This document shows positions 12,391 to 26,739 of a stretch of 60,000 nt of DNA, piece after piece (position 1 is the first letter of the stretch; each line of letters starts with the position of its first letter). The position numbers and the translations under genes were made by a program. Under the pieces are notes generated by a model. The model had not been told where the DNA came from. It did no database searches and saw nothing but the letters and a program-made list of their open reading frames with translations. The DNA comes from Cristatella mucedo (Eukaryota; Bryozoa; Phylactolaemata; Cristatellidae). The DNA is taken from assembly GCA_009760855.2 (NCBI GenBank), contig WPIO01000159.1:659001-719000 (forward strand), given 5' to 3'.

Positions 12391-12920
12391 TATCTGTGTT
12401 TCCTGAATCATTGTTATTATTACGAGCCTGTTGTGTCATATTCTATGGCTAGGTGGCATAAAAAACCGCTTCATGTAATAGTCAGCAGATGGGGCATCGG
12501 GCAAAAGTTGTTGTGCACTATGGCTGGTGCTGCATACCAGTCATCCACTGTGGCTGTCGAATAGACTGCACTACCCTGCAGATATGGCATTTGTATACTA
12601 AGTTATAGTGCTCTTTATTGCTGCCGTGCTCAAGAACCGTCAGAATATCAGCATGTATCAAGGCAACCTCTACGACTTGCCAGGCTTCGAGGCGCTGCTT
12701 CATTGGCATTTGTCATGCCTAGGCTAGGAGTAGCACCATGGCAAGCACCGTGTATTGGCCTAAGGACTTTAGTGAGAAGTTGTTGCAGCTTTCGCAACAC
12801 TGCTGCCTCAGAAAAACACAGTTTCGTGCTACCTCTGCCTACGGTCCAAAACGCTAACGGTATAAAAACTCTTTGTGCATGGCCAAGGACGATCGGAGCC
12901 AATGATGAATTCCTTAGCAA
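12391..12920. other. No recognised gene
   Basis: Overlapping frames on both strands at 12648-13088 are driven by the adjacent CA-rich stretch and show no domain. Confidence 0.35.
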
Positions 12921-12929
12921 CCGGGTCAC

Positions 12930-13080
12930 CAATGCATACATGCATGTATGCATGCGCACACTCGCGAAAACACCCTTGCACACACACAGACACACAAACA
13001 CACGCGCAAACACATACACGTGTGCGCACGCACACATAGACGTGTGCACAAAAACCCAACGTACATGCATATGAGTGCAG
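12930..13080. repeat. Imperfect CA-rich / TGCATG microsatellite region
   Basis: It begins with ATGCATGCATG-like runs and continues as interrupted CACACA, CACGCG and ACACGTGTGC stretches. It is simple sequence and the Cys/Val-rich minus-strand peptides are artefacts. Confidence 0.8.
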
Positions 13081-13497
13081 ACAATCAAATATAAATAAAT
13101 GCAAGCAAGTACACATGGTCACAAACACTAGGATTGGAACCAAAGCATGAGCCGCACAAACGACTCCTGCTAGGGTAGCCGAGCTTCAGCCAATATTGTT
13201 GTCAGCAGGGGTGAAGTAAGGAATTCGTTAAGGAAGCCTGAGCTTGTTAAGGTATTGGACGTCGATATTGCACAAGCCAGCCAATCATCCTGAGCAGCAG
13301 GCCACTTATGTCAGACATACTGGGGCTTCAGCCTGGCAGTCCCAATGGCATGGCCCCAGCATGCACGACATGCTGCTCGGCAAGGTCATTAAGGAAACCA
13401 CCATCTGGAATGAATAGGTGTGTGAGTAAAACAAAAAAAAGGGAATTAGAACCTGTCCGACTAACTCTCAAAGTACTTCTGCAAGATGTTCCCTTGG
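13081..13497. other. No recognised gene
   Basis: No domain or known repeat is seen. The right edge is the abrupt 3' break of the LINE B 5' half. Confidence 0.35.
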
Positions 13498-15500
13498 GCT
13501 TACTTGAGATAGGATTTGAACCACTGCAGAGCAGTGCCAGTGATGCCCAGGCGAGATGAGAGGCGCTTTAGATGAACTTTATGATCGATGGTATCAAAAG
13601 CTGCTGTAAGATCGAGCAAAACAAGCAGGAGACACTCTACCCATGTCTGCATTCCTAAGTAGGTCGTTGTATACGCTAAGCAACGCTGACTCTGTGGAGT
13701 GATTAGCTCTAAAGCCAGACTGGAACTTACTAGCAATGTGTGAGGTTTTGATATATGAGTTCAGCTGGTCTGCCACGACCCGCTCCAGTATCTTTGATAG
13801 GAATTTTGGAAGGGTGACTGGGCGGTAGTTGCTTAAGTTCTCTTGGTCTAGTGTCGCTTTCTTGAGAAGTGGCCTGACTACAGCTTTTTTGAAAGGTGCT
13901 GGCACATGACCTGAGGCTAATGACATATTAGTTATGTTAATTATGCATGGCAGCAGCAGATCAATGCAACGTAGGAGCAGGACAGTGGGAATAGGGTCCA
14001 GAGGACTTGTTGTCTTCTTTGCTTGAGGTACGAACTTTAGGACTAGATCACGAGTGACCTGCTTAAATGCAGACATTGAATTGCAGCCAGGAACTGAGGA
14101 ACAGCATTCTAGTGGGGAGGTTGTCATCGCAGGGATGGATTCCCTGATCTTGTCTATCTTCTGCACAAAGAATCGAGAGAAGCGATCGGCTAGATCATCA
14201 CAAGGATCAACAGGTAAGGTGCTAATCTGGGAACGGTTGAGGAGATGGTTTATTGTCGACATCCGCATTTTTGGATTGCGCATCTGTGATTCAACAATGT
14301 TTCTATAGAAGCTAGACTTGGCCTTTGCTAGGATCGATTGGTACGACCTACGGTAGTCTTCATATGCCTGTCGATGGATAGTTAGTCCGGATCTTTTGTA
14401 TGCTTTTTCAAGCTTTCGTTTCGTAGACCTGGCTAGTTTAATGTCTGTGGTAAGCCATATGCCGTCTGGGCGGGGGCGCATGGTGCACTTTGTCAGAGGT
14501 GCAAACTCGTCGAGCGTGTCAGCTAGTGTCGTGTTATAGCTATCTACTAATGATGACAGATCGGAGGGAGGACTGAGCAGCAGATGTGAAGCAGATATTC
14601 TCTCACGGACAGCATTGATATCAAGGGTCTTGAGGTTTCGCGATTCACAGGTTATTTTAGAGGAGGGTGTGGGCACACACTGTAGATTGAATGAGATCTG
14701 CATGTGGTCAGATAAGCAGGATTTGGTATTAATTGGTGATGGCAAAGTGCAGTTGTATGAGAAAATCTGGTCGAATGCGTGACCCTTGATGTGGGTTGGG
14801 CCATGCACATGAGCCACAAGAGACAATGAGTCATTCAATGCACGAAATTCGGTGCTGAAAGCGTCAGATAAGTTATCAAAGTGAACGTTGAAATCACCCA
14901 TAACGAGGAAGGATTGATTTCTTGCACACAGAATCGAAATGAGATCGGAGAAATCTGAGATAAAGGAGGATTTGGTACCTGGTGGGCGATAGACTACTGC
15001 CACTATCGGTAGCTTGTTTTCGGGTGAGACCAAGACAATCGATTCAAACGACTGCTTCGAAGGTACTGCAAATGGCTTGGAGTTGAATTTCGAGCGCACG
15101 ATAATAGCAACTCCACCTCCAGTTTTGATTGATCTAGGGGTGTGAAAGGACGAGAAACCAGATGGAGTCGGGTCTTTAATTGTCGGGCAGTTTATCGATT
15201 TCAGCCAAGTTTCAGTAAGGGCGAGCAGGTCGATACCATTTTCAGAAATAAGGTCGTTTATTACCAGAGGTTCATTGCACATTGAGCGAGGTTTCCAAAG
15301 GCAAGCGTTAAGTCTGGCCGATGGGGTTACAACAGGCTTGATGACCACTAAGTTTGAGGAATTTACAGTGACGCATGTGGGGGAGCGTGCTGAGCAGTTC
15401 GAGACAATGCTAGGAATACCAAACGAGCGTGTACTCAGGTCGCAGTTCCGCCCAACGAGCAGCGTCTGAGCTGGCGGTTCCGGCCACTGCGGCGGCTACG
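13498..15500 (-). mobile_element. LINE family B, 5' half (endonuclease plus RT N-terminal part)
   Basis: This is the best preserved LINE segment in the window. Read on the minus strand, an open region starts after a TAG near 15500 and covers the APE-type endonuclease and the RT fingers. It ends abruptly at 13498 just after FKSYL, at the sequence TATCTCA. The copy at 40852-41632 runs through this point without a break, which shows the two halves belong to one family. Loss of the 3' half is unusual, because LINEs are normally truncated at the 5' end. Confidence 0.85.
13594..15348 (-). pseudogene. LINE B ORF2: APE endonuclease and RT fingers (584+ codons open)
   Basis: The endonuclease motifs appear in order: DLLALTETWL, GGGVAIIVRS, VVYRPPGTK, VMGDFNVHFD and LSDHMQISF. 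The RT N-terminal blocks follow: YRPVTLPKFLSKILERVV and [17 protein letters not shown] frameshift near 13640 moves motif A ([15 protein letters not shown]) into the neighbouring frame, where it reads on to FKSYL at 13500. The frame has no obvious ATG at its start. It remains open upstream to the TAG near 15500, so 15348 (a GTG codon) is only a convenient boundary. The protein would nick DNA and prime reverse transcription, but the catalytic FYADD half is absent. Confidence 0.85.
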
Positions 15501-15519
15501 GGGTGCTTTTCTTTTGTTA

Positions 15520-16149
15520 ATGCATAGTTCATGAATCTTAGCAACAACATTAATATCTAGGAATGCATTTTATCTACGATTAAGAAGCGATAGCAGCTGC
15601 TGATGATCATAACTAACAAGCAGGTTACTAGCCGCCAACGTACCTAAGGCAGCAGCCGGCGTGGGAGACCCAGCAGCCCGAAGCGATAAGCATTTAGATG
15701 TCCATAGGCACGTAATTTCTTACGTGCTAAGGTCAAATAGCAATCAGAATGACTTTAAACAGGACTTAGCTGTATCGTTTCCGTATACGATGTTCGCAAG
15801 AACTTTGGTTAGCGCAAGAATTCTGCAACGAACACGAACGCACGTTAGAGAGCTCTATGTCAGGAGACCAATACAATAGATTCTCCTTCTGAGATGCCTG
15901 CATGGCATGTACTACAACCATGTATGAATAACCTAATGCAAATGTTTTAGCATTTGGTTTCGTCCTAGAATCATTCATGTAGGCACTCTTAAGGTCACTC
16001 ATCTGGAAGTCGACACTAGACCTGTAGAGCAATTGCTGCTTCAACCCAGTCTCCCTCCTTATTTTTGTTCTTCTCAGAGAGACCTGAAAGACCAATTAAA
16101 CTTATGTATCAGAACGTCAAGTAAGTAATCTATCAAGTAAGTTACAGTC
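15520..16149. other. No recognised gene
   Basis: No frame or known repeat was recognised between LINE B and LINE C. Confidence 0.35.
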
Positions 16150-17640
16150 AGATTTTAGAGCAAACAATACCAAGGAGCAGATTCAGAAATGCTAGAAGTT
16201 TATAGGGACTTTCCCACGATTGCAGGCGTAGATATAATCTCTCTTTTAGTTCTGCTGGATCTCTGCACACCACATGATGAAGTTGATTGCTAAGTTCTAA
16301 CAGCACAGCCACAGTGCTACTAGGTTGCCCCAACCAAGTGGGAGATATCATAGTGAGCCTTTAAGTGTTGGGCTGCCCCAGGAGGCCGTTTTAGGTCGGC
16401 AGTGTTACACAATGAATGCTATCTTTGTTGCCCATTTAGTCTGTAATAAAAATCTATTACTTCATCTGTATGCTGATGACGCCCAGCTGTAGGTGTGCTT
16501 TGATCCTTCCAGGCATTCCATGCTTCCCGAACGTTCTCATTCTCACAGGTCTTTTACTGCATGTATTTATGAGATTAGCTTTTGGATAGCAGCAAGCATT
16601 CGGTTATTTAATGACGACAAAACTAGCGGTTTAGCTATACTAAAACCCAGCATCAATCGGGAAATCAAACTAGGAGCCTCCAATAATCGGTGTCAGCACA
16701 TCTTCTGCAACAACGTGTGCACGGAACTTGGATGTCCTGTTCCAAAACAACCTCTCACCCCATGATCACACCAGCTCCCTAATCAAGTCTACTTTATTTT
16801 ACTTAGGCAACATTGCAAACAATATGAACTTGCTCGTACGAGGTTACTATAGCAATTATGGTCCGTGCCCTCTTCAAATCTCGTTTAGACCCATTATCTC
16901 TTTATTTGCCGGGCTTCCTGCTTAAACTCAACGTTTACAGAAACGGCAAACTCTGCAGCTGGCTTATCTGCCGAAAAAATGGCACATACCAGATAGAATC
17001 AATTCACGCCTTTCTGTACTGGCTACCTGTCATGCAAGGCGTCCAATTCAATGTCCTATCGCTCACGTTTAGGTCCGTTCATTCTTCAGCTGCTGCTTAC
17101 TTATCTGAAATACTTCCTAATCATGCTCTCATCGCACCAAATACTCGTCTTACTCAGGTTGTTTGTTTGTGCTTCTTAACTGTGAAAGCGCCAGTCACTC
17201 CAGCTTCCGGTGCTCTCCAGGTAGACCATGCAATGCAGTGCTGTAGTGCGATGAAAACACACGTGGCCACATCTGGGAGTCGAACGCGACAATTTATTAC
17301 CGGACCGTTAGTTGGGGTTAAGCTCTGGCGAAAGTACCTAATGTGGCACACACTGGTGAGACTGAGTTTAAATACCGAACTCCGACGTGCAGGTATAACA
17401 CCCCTCCCGTATACCCGTGATCGTTTTCGATGTCCTGACCCCAAAGGCAGACCGCTACAGCACAACAAGATAAGAGCGGCTAACCGAGTAGCCGGTGGAA
17501 CAAAACTGAGCAGTCTACGTTACACTTGGCTATTCGTCGCCGTACGTTTGCACTCTCTCCTGCTCTCGAAGCTTCATTGCTGGCAAGAGCTACTGAAGCT
17601 GCAGCCCCGAGCTCGACCGCCGATCTTAAATTGTTTGTTA
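16150..17640 (+). mobile_element. LINE family C, copy 1 (decayed RT)
   Basis: On the plus strand, a degraded RT motif A (LLDLCTPHDEVDC) lies near 16240-16300, then the VGLPQ block near 16365, LLLHLYADDAQL with the catalytic aspartates near 16460-16490, and FNDDKTSGLAILKPS near 16610. The thumb segment (HAFLYWLPVMQGVQFNVLSLTFRS) is at about 17005-17080. A stretch with no LINE similarity (about 17165-17465) separates this from the RT end near 17520-17640 (SPALEASLLARATEAA in another frame). Family C differs from A and B in sequence. Stops and frameshifts make it inactive. Confidence 0.75.
17165..17465 (-). mobile_element. Candidate tRNA-like SINE inserted in LINE C
   Basis: On the minus strand GCGTTCGACTCCC (near 17283) closely matches the pol III B box GGTTCGANTCC. 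A possible A box (GAGCTTAACCCC) lies about 50 bases before it. The segment interrupts the collinear RT end of LINE C, as expected of an insertion. Its borders and any tail are not clear, so it could be another kind of insert. Confidence 0.35.
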
Positions 17641-17664
17641 ATTCACGATGGAGTTGATTGCTAA

Positions 17665-18240
17665 GATGAAGTTGATTGCTAAGTTCTAACCGTACAGCCA
17701 CAGTGCTACTATGTTGCCCCAACCAAGTGGGATATATCATAGTGAGCCTTTAAGTGTTGGGCTGCCCCAGGGAGGCCGTTTTAGGTCCGCAACTTTACAC
17801 AACGATTGCTCTCTTTGTTGCCGATTATTTCTCTAATCAAAAAATATTACTTCATCTGTATGCTGACGACGCCCAGCTGTACGTGTGCTTTGATCCTTGC
17901 CGGCATTCCATGCTTCCTGAACGTTCTCATTCTCACAGCTCTTTTACTGCATGTATTCATGAGATTAGCTTTTGGATAGCAGCAAGCATTCTGTTATTTA
18001 ATGACGACAAAACTAGCTTTATAGCTATTCTAAAACCCAGCATCACTCGGGAAATCAACTAGATAAGAGCGGCTAACCGAGTAGCCGGTGAAACACAACT
18101 GGGCAGTCTACCTCACACCTGGCTATTCGTCGTCGTAAGTTTGCACTTTCCTGCTCTCGAGGCTTCATCTCTCGAAAGAGCTACTGAAGCTGCAGCCCAG
18201 AGCTCAGTCACTGATCTTAAGTTTATTCTCTACCATCTGA
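17665..18240 (+). mobile_element. LINE family C, copy 2 (tandem duplicate with internal deletion)
   Basis: It repeats 16276-16670 and then jumps directly to the equivalent of 17467-17635. Both copies begin with the same GATGAAGTTGATTGCTAAG, 1389 bp apart. It retains LLHLYADDAQLYVCFDP at 17850-17900 in a frame open for about 100 codons (17754-18062). The missing part corresponds to the RT thumb and the candidate SINE of copy 1, so a deletion removed both or the duplication predates the insertion. Confidence 0.8.
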
Positions 18241-18600
18241 ACTCTGGAAGTCTGACCTAGTTTTTATTCTCTCAAACCCAATTCTCGGTGTCAATTCTAC
18301 GGTTTACTCAATTTCTTAATTCGCTGCAATCGCTTGACTGGTGGCATTCCTTTTGCATGCCTACCAGCCTAGTGCATTGGTTAACGTAGTGTATTAGACG
18401 TCCGATGGCATTCTTATGCCTACCAATCAATCAGACTAGCGTTTTGGTTGATGAAGCATATTAGTCAGCCCAAATTTTGGCCATGCCGTCATTCAAACGC
18501 TCCATTCTAACCCGAGTAGATCTCTGTTGCACTACCCCCTCTGTCAGCTTCCAGTTAATTAATTGGTCCCCCTCCTCTGGTTGTTCTGGTTCTGCTCTCT
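18241..18600. other. No recognised gene
   Basis: Two loosely similar segments (near 18350 and 18410, both with GTGxATT-AGnC and TTTATGCCTACCA-like words) hint at old duplication, but nothing codes. Confidence 0.3.
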
Positions 18601-18806
18601 ATCCGCTCTACTTGGCTAGATCTGTTCTACTTGGCTACATCAACTCTACTTAGCTAGATCTGCTCTACTTGGCTAGATCTGTTCTACTTGGCTAGATCTG
18701 CTCTGCTTTATTAGATCCGCCCTACTTGGCTAGACCCACTCTACTTGGCGTGATCCGCTCTACTTGGCTCGATCCGCTATACTTGGCTAGATCCGCTCTA
18801 CTTGGC
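18601..18806. repeat. 18-bp minisatellite, about 11-12 units
   Basis: The unit is close to TCTACTTGGCTAGATCYG with one or two changes per copy. The 18-bp period preserves reading frame, so plus-strand translation gives a repeating hexapeptide, but no start, splice site or domain supports a gene. Unlike a CRISPR array there are no unique spacers. Confidence 0.9.
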
Positions 18807-19507
18807 CACAGATCCGCACGACAGGCTGCTCTAGATGCCACAAGTGAACCCACTAAGGCAAGGGCTAGTATCGCGGCTAACCTGAAAGCTGCCCCTGCAC
18901 ACTTCTAAAGACCACCATTTTTCTTGGTGGCGGGGCTTTCAGTCCTTGCCCTTATAATACCTGAAACCTTCAAACGAATGACGTCATGCTAGCTGCTGAC
19001 CTGACGACATTAAAAAGAAGCAAAACCCATAATTTCCTAATGTCAATTAATCGAATGAATTTAATCACGATTGCAGTAGCCGGCATCGCCCTTGCTAAAA
19101 CCAACCATTTCACACGTGGGGTGAGAGCTTAATCTCGTAGTTTAATCTAGGTTTAACACATCATTGATTAGCTAAATGGACACATCCTGTGGTTTGGCCA
19201 CTCCACCTGCTCATTTAGGTCTGGTCGGATTCCAATGATCCCAGGCGCCTCCTAAGGTAAACCAACGGCACTTCGTAAGCTTAGTCGGGCACACAAGTTT
19301 ATTGCCTGTCCTGCACTGCTGGAGAAGAGAGTTTTCAAATATTATTCACATCCCACCTATAACCACGGCCGTACAGGTCCTTAGAGTTGAACGGCGGCTT
19401 TTAAAGCCTGCCTAATTCTGAAAAAGTCTGGATGCGAAATCTGCATTACCTCAATTCTTTGACTAAGGATACATACTGTACATGCTTTAGATCTGTAGGG
19501 TTCTTAC
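18807..19507. other. No recognised gene
   Basis: A small region near 18900-18960 holds the word pair CCACCATTTTTCTTGGTGG, a short hairpin. Nothing else was recognised. Confidence 0.35.
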
Positions 19508-19870
19508 TTAATAATAATAATCATAATAATATTAATAATCCACTTGATAAAGCGCCCTCAAAGAACTCAATCTTTTTCTAGACGCCTCACATTTGCTGCA
19601 AAGGGAAGCCCGATTGAATGGTGAGTAATATCATGTTTGATAAACACGAATAACATGGTAAGGGGTGACATACACAGGGTCAGCATGCAAATGTGGTTAG
19701 TGGCAGCATGCACAGTGTCAGCACGCATAAGCACATCAAGGATGAATCACAGGGAGCCACTAAATGCTGTCCTAAATAGGTGTATTTTTTAAGTTCTTTT
19801 TAAATGTGGTCAAGTCAGGGGATGTAACTGGGCAGTGACGCTTTAAAAAACGCACTTTAGCAAATTAAGG
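19508..19870 (-). mobile_element. LINE family B copy 4, 3' UTR and tail
   Basis: An AAT-rich tail (19510-19538) precedes, on the plus strand, the inverse of the B 3' UTR: the GATAAAGCGCCCTCA core, then the words GGTCAGCATGCAAATGTG and GCACGCATAAGCACATCAAG that recur in the copies at 8380, 28780 and 30020. It is truncated within the UTR near 19870. Confidence 0.85.
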
Positions 19871-20707
19871 TTAGCTGACTCAATAGTCTCATTTATTCAG
19901 CTGTAGAAGAGCTTTAGCGGCTATCCCAGCCGCTTGCAGTGGGCAATAAGTGATCACTCATTGCCATACTTGAACCATCAACCCGGATCTTGAAGAGCGA
20001 GCACCTTATCACCAATGCTAAGACCCATACGATTTGGCGCTTAGCGTTCTCCTCTTTTTCCTTCACGGTAGATGCAAAAAAGTAGCAAGTTGAGCTAAAA
20101 CTTTCAAAAGAATATTGTCTGTGTAAATAAGAATGAGTTTTCGTAAGAAAAGAGCTAAGAGCGTTAAATATGCACGAAAATATCGCAGCTACATTGGGAT
20201 AGACGAACAGCTGTGGAGGCCCAATAAGCGTGGTACTTTGGAAATTCAATTTAAGCGTAATTGAAATTTGAAATTTTTCAAATTCGCATGCCCATTCACG
20301 CTATCCCGGGATTTTCTACCAGTCTTCTTTAGCTCATCTGCAGATTGTAAATGTACGTTTCTTAAATGGAAGTCGCCGCTGATTGCTGAATGGCAATGAC
20401 CAAAAACAAATCAGACCATCTCATTTGAAAATACATATGCAAAAAATTAGAAAATCAGAAAACACCGTTCGATGATTAAATTATTAAAGCCCACAAAGCC
20501 CTTTGAAATATACTTCACCGCATTTAAAACTATATTTGGGGGTTTGCACGCTCACGCGGAGCGACAAAGGGAGAAAAGAAAACCCTCACCTCACGTAACG
20601 GTCTGCGAGAACGATGACTCGGCTGTATTAAATATAGGCAGGCGACGCCTGCATACATGGTGGCGAAGTCATGGCCGTCGTGTAGGCTGCTCAGGAGTAC
20701 GAGGAAG
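19871..20707. other. No recognised gene
   Basis: A 111-codon minus-strand frame (19914-20249) resembles nothing I recognise. The block 20530-20700 is more GC-rich. Confidence 0.35.
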
Positions 20708-20746
20708 TGAGAGAGAGAGGGAGAGGGAGAGAGGGAGAGGGAGAGG

Positions 20747-20780
<34 letters not shown>

Positions 20781-20805
20781 GAGAGAGAGAGAGAGTGAGA
20801 GAATA
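20708..20805. repeat. (GA)n / (GGGAGA)n microsatellite
   Basis: A GA dinucleotide run with GGGAGA interruptions, about 98 bp. The peptides across it (RERE or SLSL) are artefacts. Confidence 0.95.
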
Positions 20806-21095
20806 GAGAGAGCTCGTACGTAGCACGCTCAGTAGCGGGCTGAGCGGTGTGAGATCGGAAAGAGTTGGAGCAACATGGTGGCGATACTATGTCCACTACA
20901 CTACCCTCTACGATGATTGTCTCATCAACTTGGTCAGCGGATACGGTGCCCACCGTATACGGCCCCACATATGTATAGGTGCCCGCGGATATGGCACCAC
21001 GTATGTAGAACTAGCCTTTCCGTATTATTTACCCTTATGAATGTCTCAATTATTCGCTATCAGTGAGGAGGAAAAGGAGATAACAAGATAGAGCT
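20806..21095. other. No recognised gene
   Basis: A spacer between two GA tracts. It contains short self-complementary words (CGGTGCCCACCG near 20943) but no gene. Confidence 0.35.
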
Positions 21096-21099
21096 TGAC

Positions 21100-21155
21100 A
21101 GAGAGTGGGAGAGAGGAAGAGAGAGAGAGAGAGGGAGAGAGGGAGAGAGGGAGAG
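21100..21155. repeat. (GA)n microsatellite
   Basis: An irregular GAGAGA/GGGAGA run that ends exactly where LINE A copy 3 begins. Confidence 0.9.
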
Positions 21156-21434
21156 CTTCTTACGAAACGACAACTACTCTCCAGCTGGCGACTATGGCTC
21201 ATCCTTTCCAGCGGTCCCGAACTAATAATTCCATGCTACTCACTATTTCAACTGCTCTCCTGACTCTGCTATGCTTCCCACTTTCTCTTTGCTGCTTGAG
21301 ATGAAGTCTTTTGACTAACGAATGCGTACCATAATCCGCTTAGGTCGTGAGTGCTCTATAAAAAACTCCCCTGCGTAACACCCACGCAGTCTTTGTGGGT
21401 TTGTGGAGTTACTGACAGAGATAAATTACATTAA
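21156..21434 (+). mobile_element. LINE family A copy 3, 3' end
   Basis: It starts at the equivalent of the NDNYSP region of the RT C-terminus (CGACAACTACTCTCC) and runs through the TFSL and CECAIQNSPA-like codons to the 3' UTR and a short ACATT tail near 21425. Several substitutions break the frame. The 5' end abuts the GA tract with no intervening sequence. Confidence 0.85.
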
Positions 21435-23154
21435 ATAGAGCGCATGTAGCCTCGAAGAGATTACTGCGCATGCACAAAGATCTTCGATTATGTCCGATGT
21501 GCATTTTCGCGGACTTGTACACTAACTAGACCCGATGTCCGCTCTTTAGGGAAGGAACTCAAAAAAACTCTTTCAATATTTAGATCCGCTATAGTAGCTT
21601 TCCGAGAGCTTACTCAAAGCCTGATCCAGCGTTCGTACCACAAACTGTACTCACCATCCTTTTCCAAACTTGGCAAAGACAACAAAACATCAGGGAACCA
21701 AGCGATAGAAGTAAGTAAATGTAGTTGAAATTACATTTTCTGAAAAGGTTTATTTGTCAAGTGATTAGATAAAATAACACAATATAGGTACAAGTAAAGG
21801 TACTATTAGATACCTGCAGTTTAGTTATGAGTGGCTAGGAATCGTGATCTCTGCTTCCTAGAGTCAGCATGCTTGAAAGAATAGTCGTTGTACAAAAGAT
21901 GTGTCTCATTTTCGTCCTGTATGAATCTGCCAGCATTTTTCATTTTTGAGAGGGTCAATTATTTTTATTCGACCGATAAGAGACCAGTTGGTCTAACTTT
22001 ACCGGTTTACAGAAAAGATATTATTAATATTTTTAATTGACAAACAGTCATGAGTAGCACACTTATAAGTTATTTATCTACAAGTACATTTTCCTAATAG
22101 AAATAAACAACTGATTTGATTGTTGCAGTTGGTCTTAAGTATTATTTTAAAGATGATAATGATAACTCCATAATTTCTGTGCACAAAAGTGGAAGTGAGC
22201 TTCTCTTTTCGTGGCTTGCCCGCAGTCATTTTCCATATGCAGATGTGCAAACAAAGGAGTGCTCGTTTCACGTCATGCCAATAGGCTAATCTGGCAATGA
22301 AGACCGAACGCTTTCTCAGATCATTTCACTGCCATTTTCTCAGTGAATGCCGGTGCATGCTCAGCGAGTCAAAAGATCCCGACTTTGGTTTCTACGAAGT
22401 TCGCCATCCGTGAAATATAACCAGCATACGGACTATAGCAAGTGCCGTAAGCCGATGGCTGAATGAGCTTCGGAATCATTGCTTTCAACTTGCACGGGCG
22501 TGCACGAAATGGGCGCTCTGAAGCTTTCGATGGCAAACCTCGGCGAAGCTTGTTCTCAGCCAGCTTGCTAAGCCAAAGTTCACCCTTGCACTTTTTTCAA
22601 GGTATGCCCACCCTTTGAAACTAATACTTTCAAGTAGCTATATGTTGCCAGATTGTTGTGCCGCCATGTTGTTCCAGTCCCAGCAGGACTCGTCCGCTCA
22701 GCCCACTCAATGAGCACCTTGTCAGCTCGAGTACGTGACGCTGATGAGAAGAACTAAGCGTCGCGCCCGCTTGCTGTCGGCTCATACTCTTTAAAGCCGA
22801 CCTCTACACCAAACGGACCACCAAAGTGTTGCAGGCAGTGTGTCGCAGAGCAGCAATTGTCGCGCTGTACTGGCTTCTAACTCAAGCAAACAACACCTGC
22901 GAGTCGTTCGAAGAGGATGCGATGGCATTTAGTAGGTGGCGCGTGAGGAGGCGATCGCCTGCTAGCGTTGGAGTAATTCCCCACAAAAGCGGCGAGCTTC
23001 CAGCAGCATAGCCAGAGTAGCCAGTCAATGGCGATCTCGCTCAGAGGCCCAAAGTAAGACTATACGAGCCAGCGGCAACATTGCTTCTAAACTAGGCCCT
23101 GAATGCGAGGCTCCGCTTCAAGACGAGGCGCTGTCAGGCGCATGCTGCAGTACG
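21435..23154. other. No recognised gene
   Basis: About 1.7 kb downstream of the first collagen gene with no supported frame, LINE or RNA gene. GC content rises toward the collagen gene from about 22680. Confidence 0.4.
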
Positions 23155-23160
23155 TTTAAT
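23155..23160 (-). terminator. Candidate poly(A) signal ATTAAA of collagen gene 1
   Basis: ATTAAA on the minus strand lies 26 bases after the TGA stop of the collagen frame, implying a very short 3' UTR. It is the commonest variant of AATAAA. Confidence 0.45.
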
Positions 23161-23185
23161 TTGAACTTCCGCGAGCTGCTGGCAG

Positions 23186-26670
<3,485 letters not shown>

Positions 26671-26724
26671 GACGCTCCTGTACCGCCGCTGGCAGCTACG
26701 AGCTGCACGAGTCGGAGCGCCGGC

Positions 26725-26733
26725 GTATATAAG
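26725..26733 (-). promoter_or_regulatory. TATA-like box of collagen gene 1
   Basis: The minus strand reads CTTATATAC here, with TATATAC starting 61 bases before the ATG. The third collagen gene has TATATAGG at 62 bases before its ATG. A start site about 30 bases downstream would give a 5' UTR of about 30 bases and would exclude the more upstream in-frame ATGs. Confidence 0.45.
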
Positions 26734-26739
26734 CGCTGG

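Noticed and set aside
13505-13520. GGATTTGAACCA resembling an inverted tRNA B box
   Set aside because: These bases are the WFKSY codons of the LINE B reverse transcriptase on the minus strand; no A box or tRNA fold accompanies them.
18601-18806. CRISPR-like array
   Set aside because: The 18-bp units are contiguous and have no unique spacers, and the window is animal DNA. It is a minisatellite.
20860-20872. AGATCGGAAAGAG resembling sequencing-adapter sequence
   Set aside because: It differs from the common adapter by an inserted base, continues into unrelated sequence and shows no junction, so chance similarity is more likely.
20655-20895. Possible LTR retrotransposon primer-binding sites (TGGTGGCGA words at 20659 and 20877)
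   Set aside because: No terminal repeats, polypurine tract or gag/pol codons are recognisable nearby.
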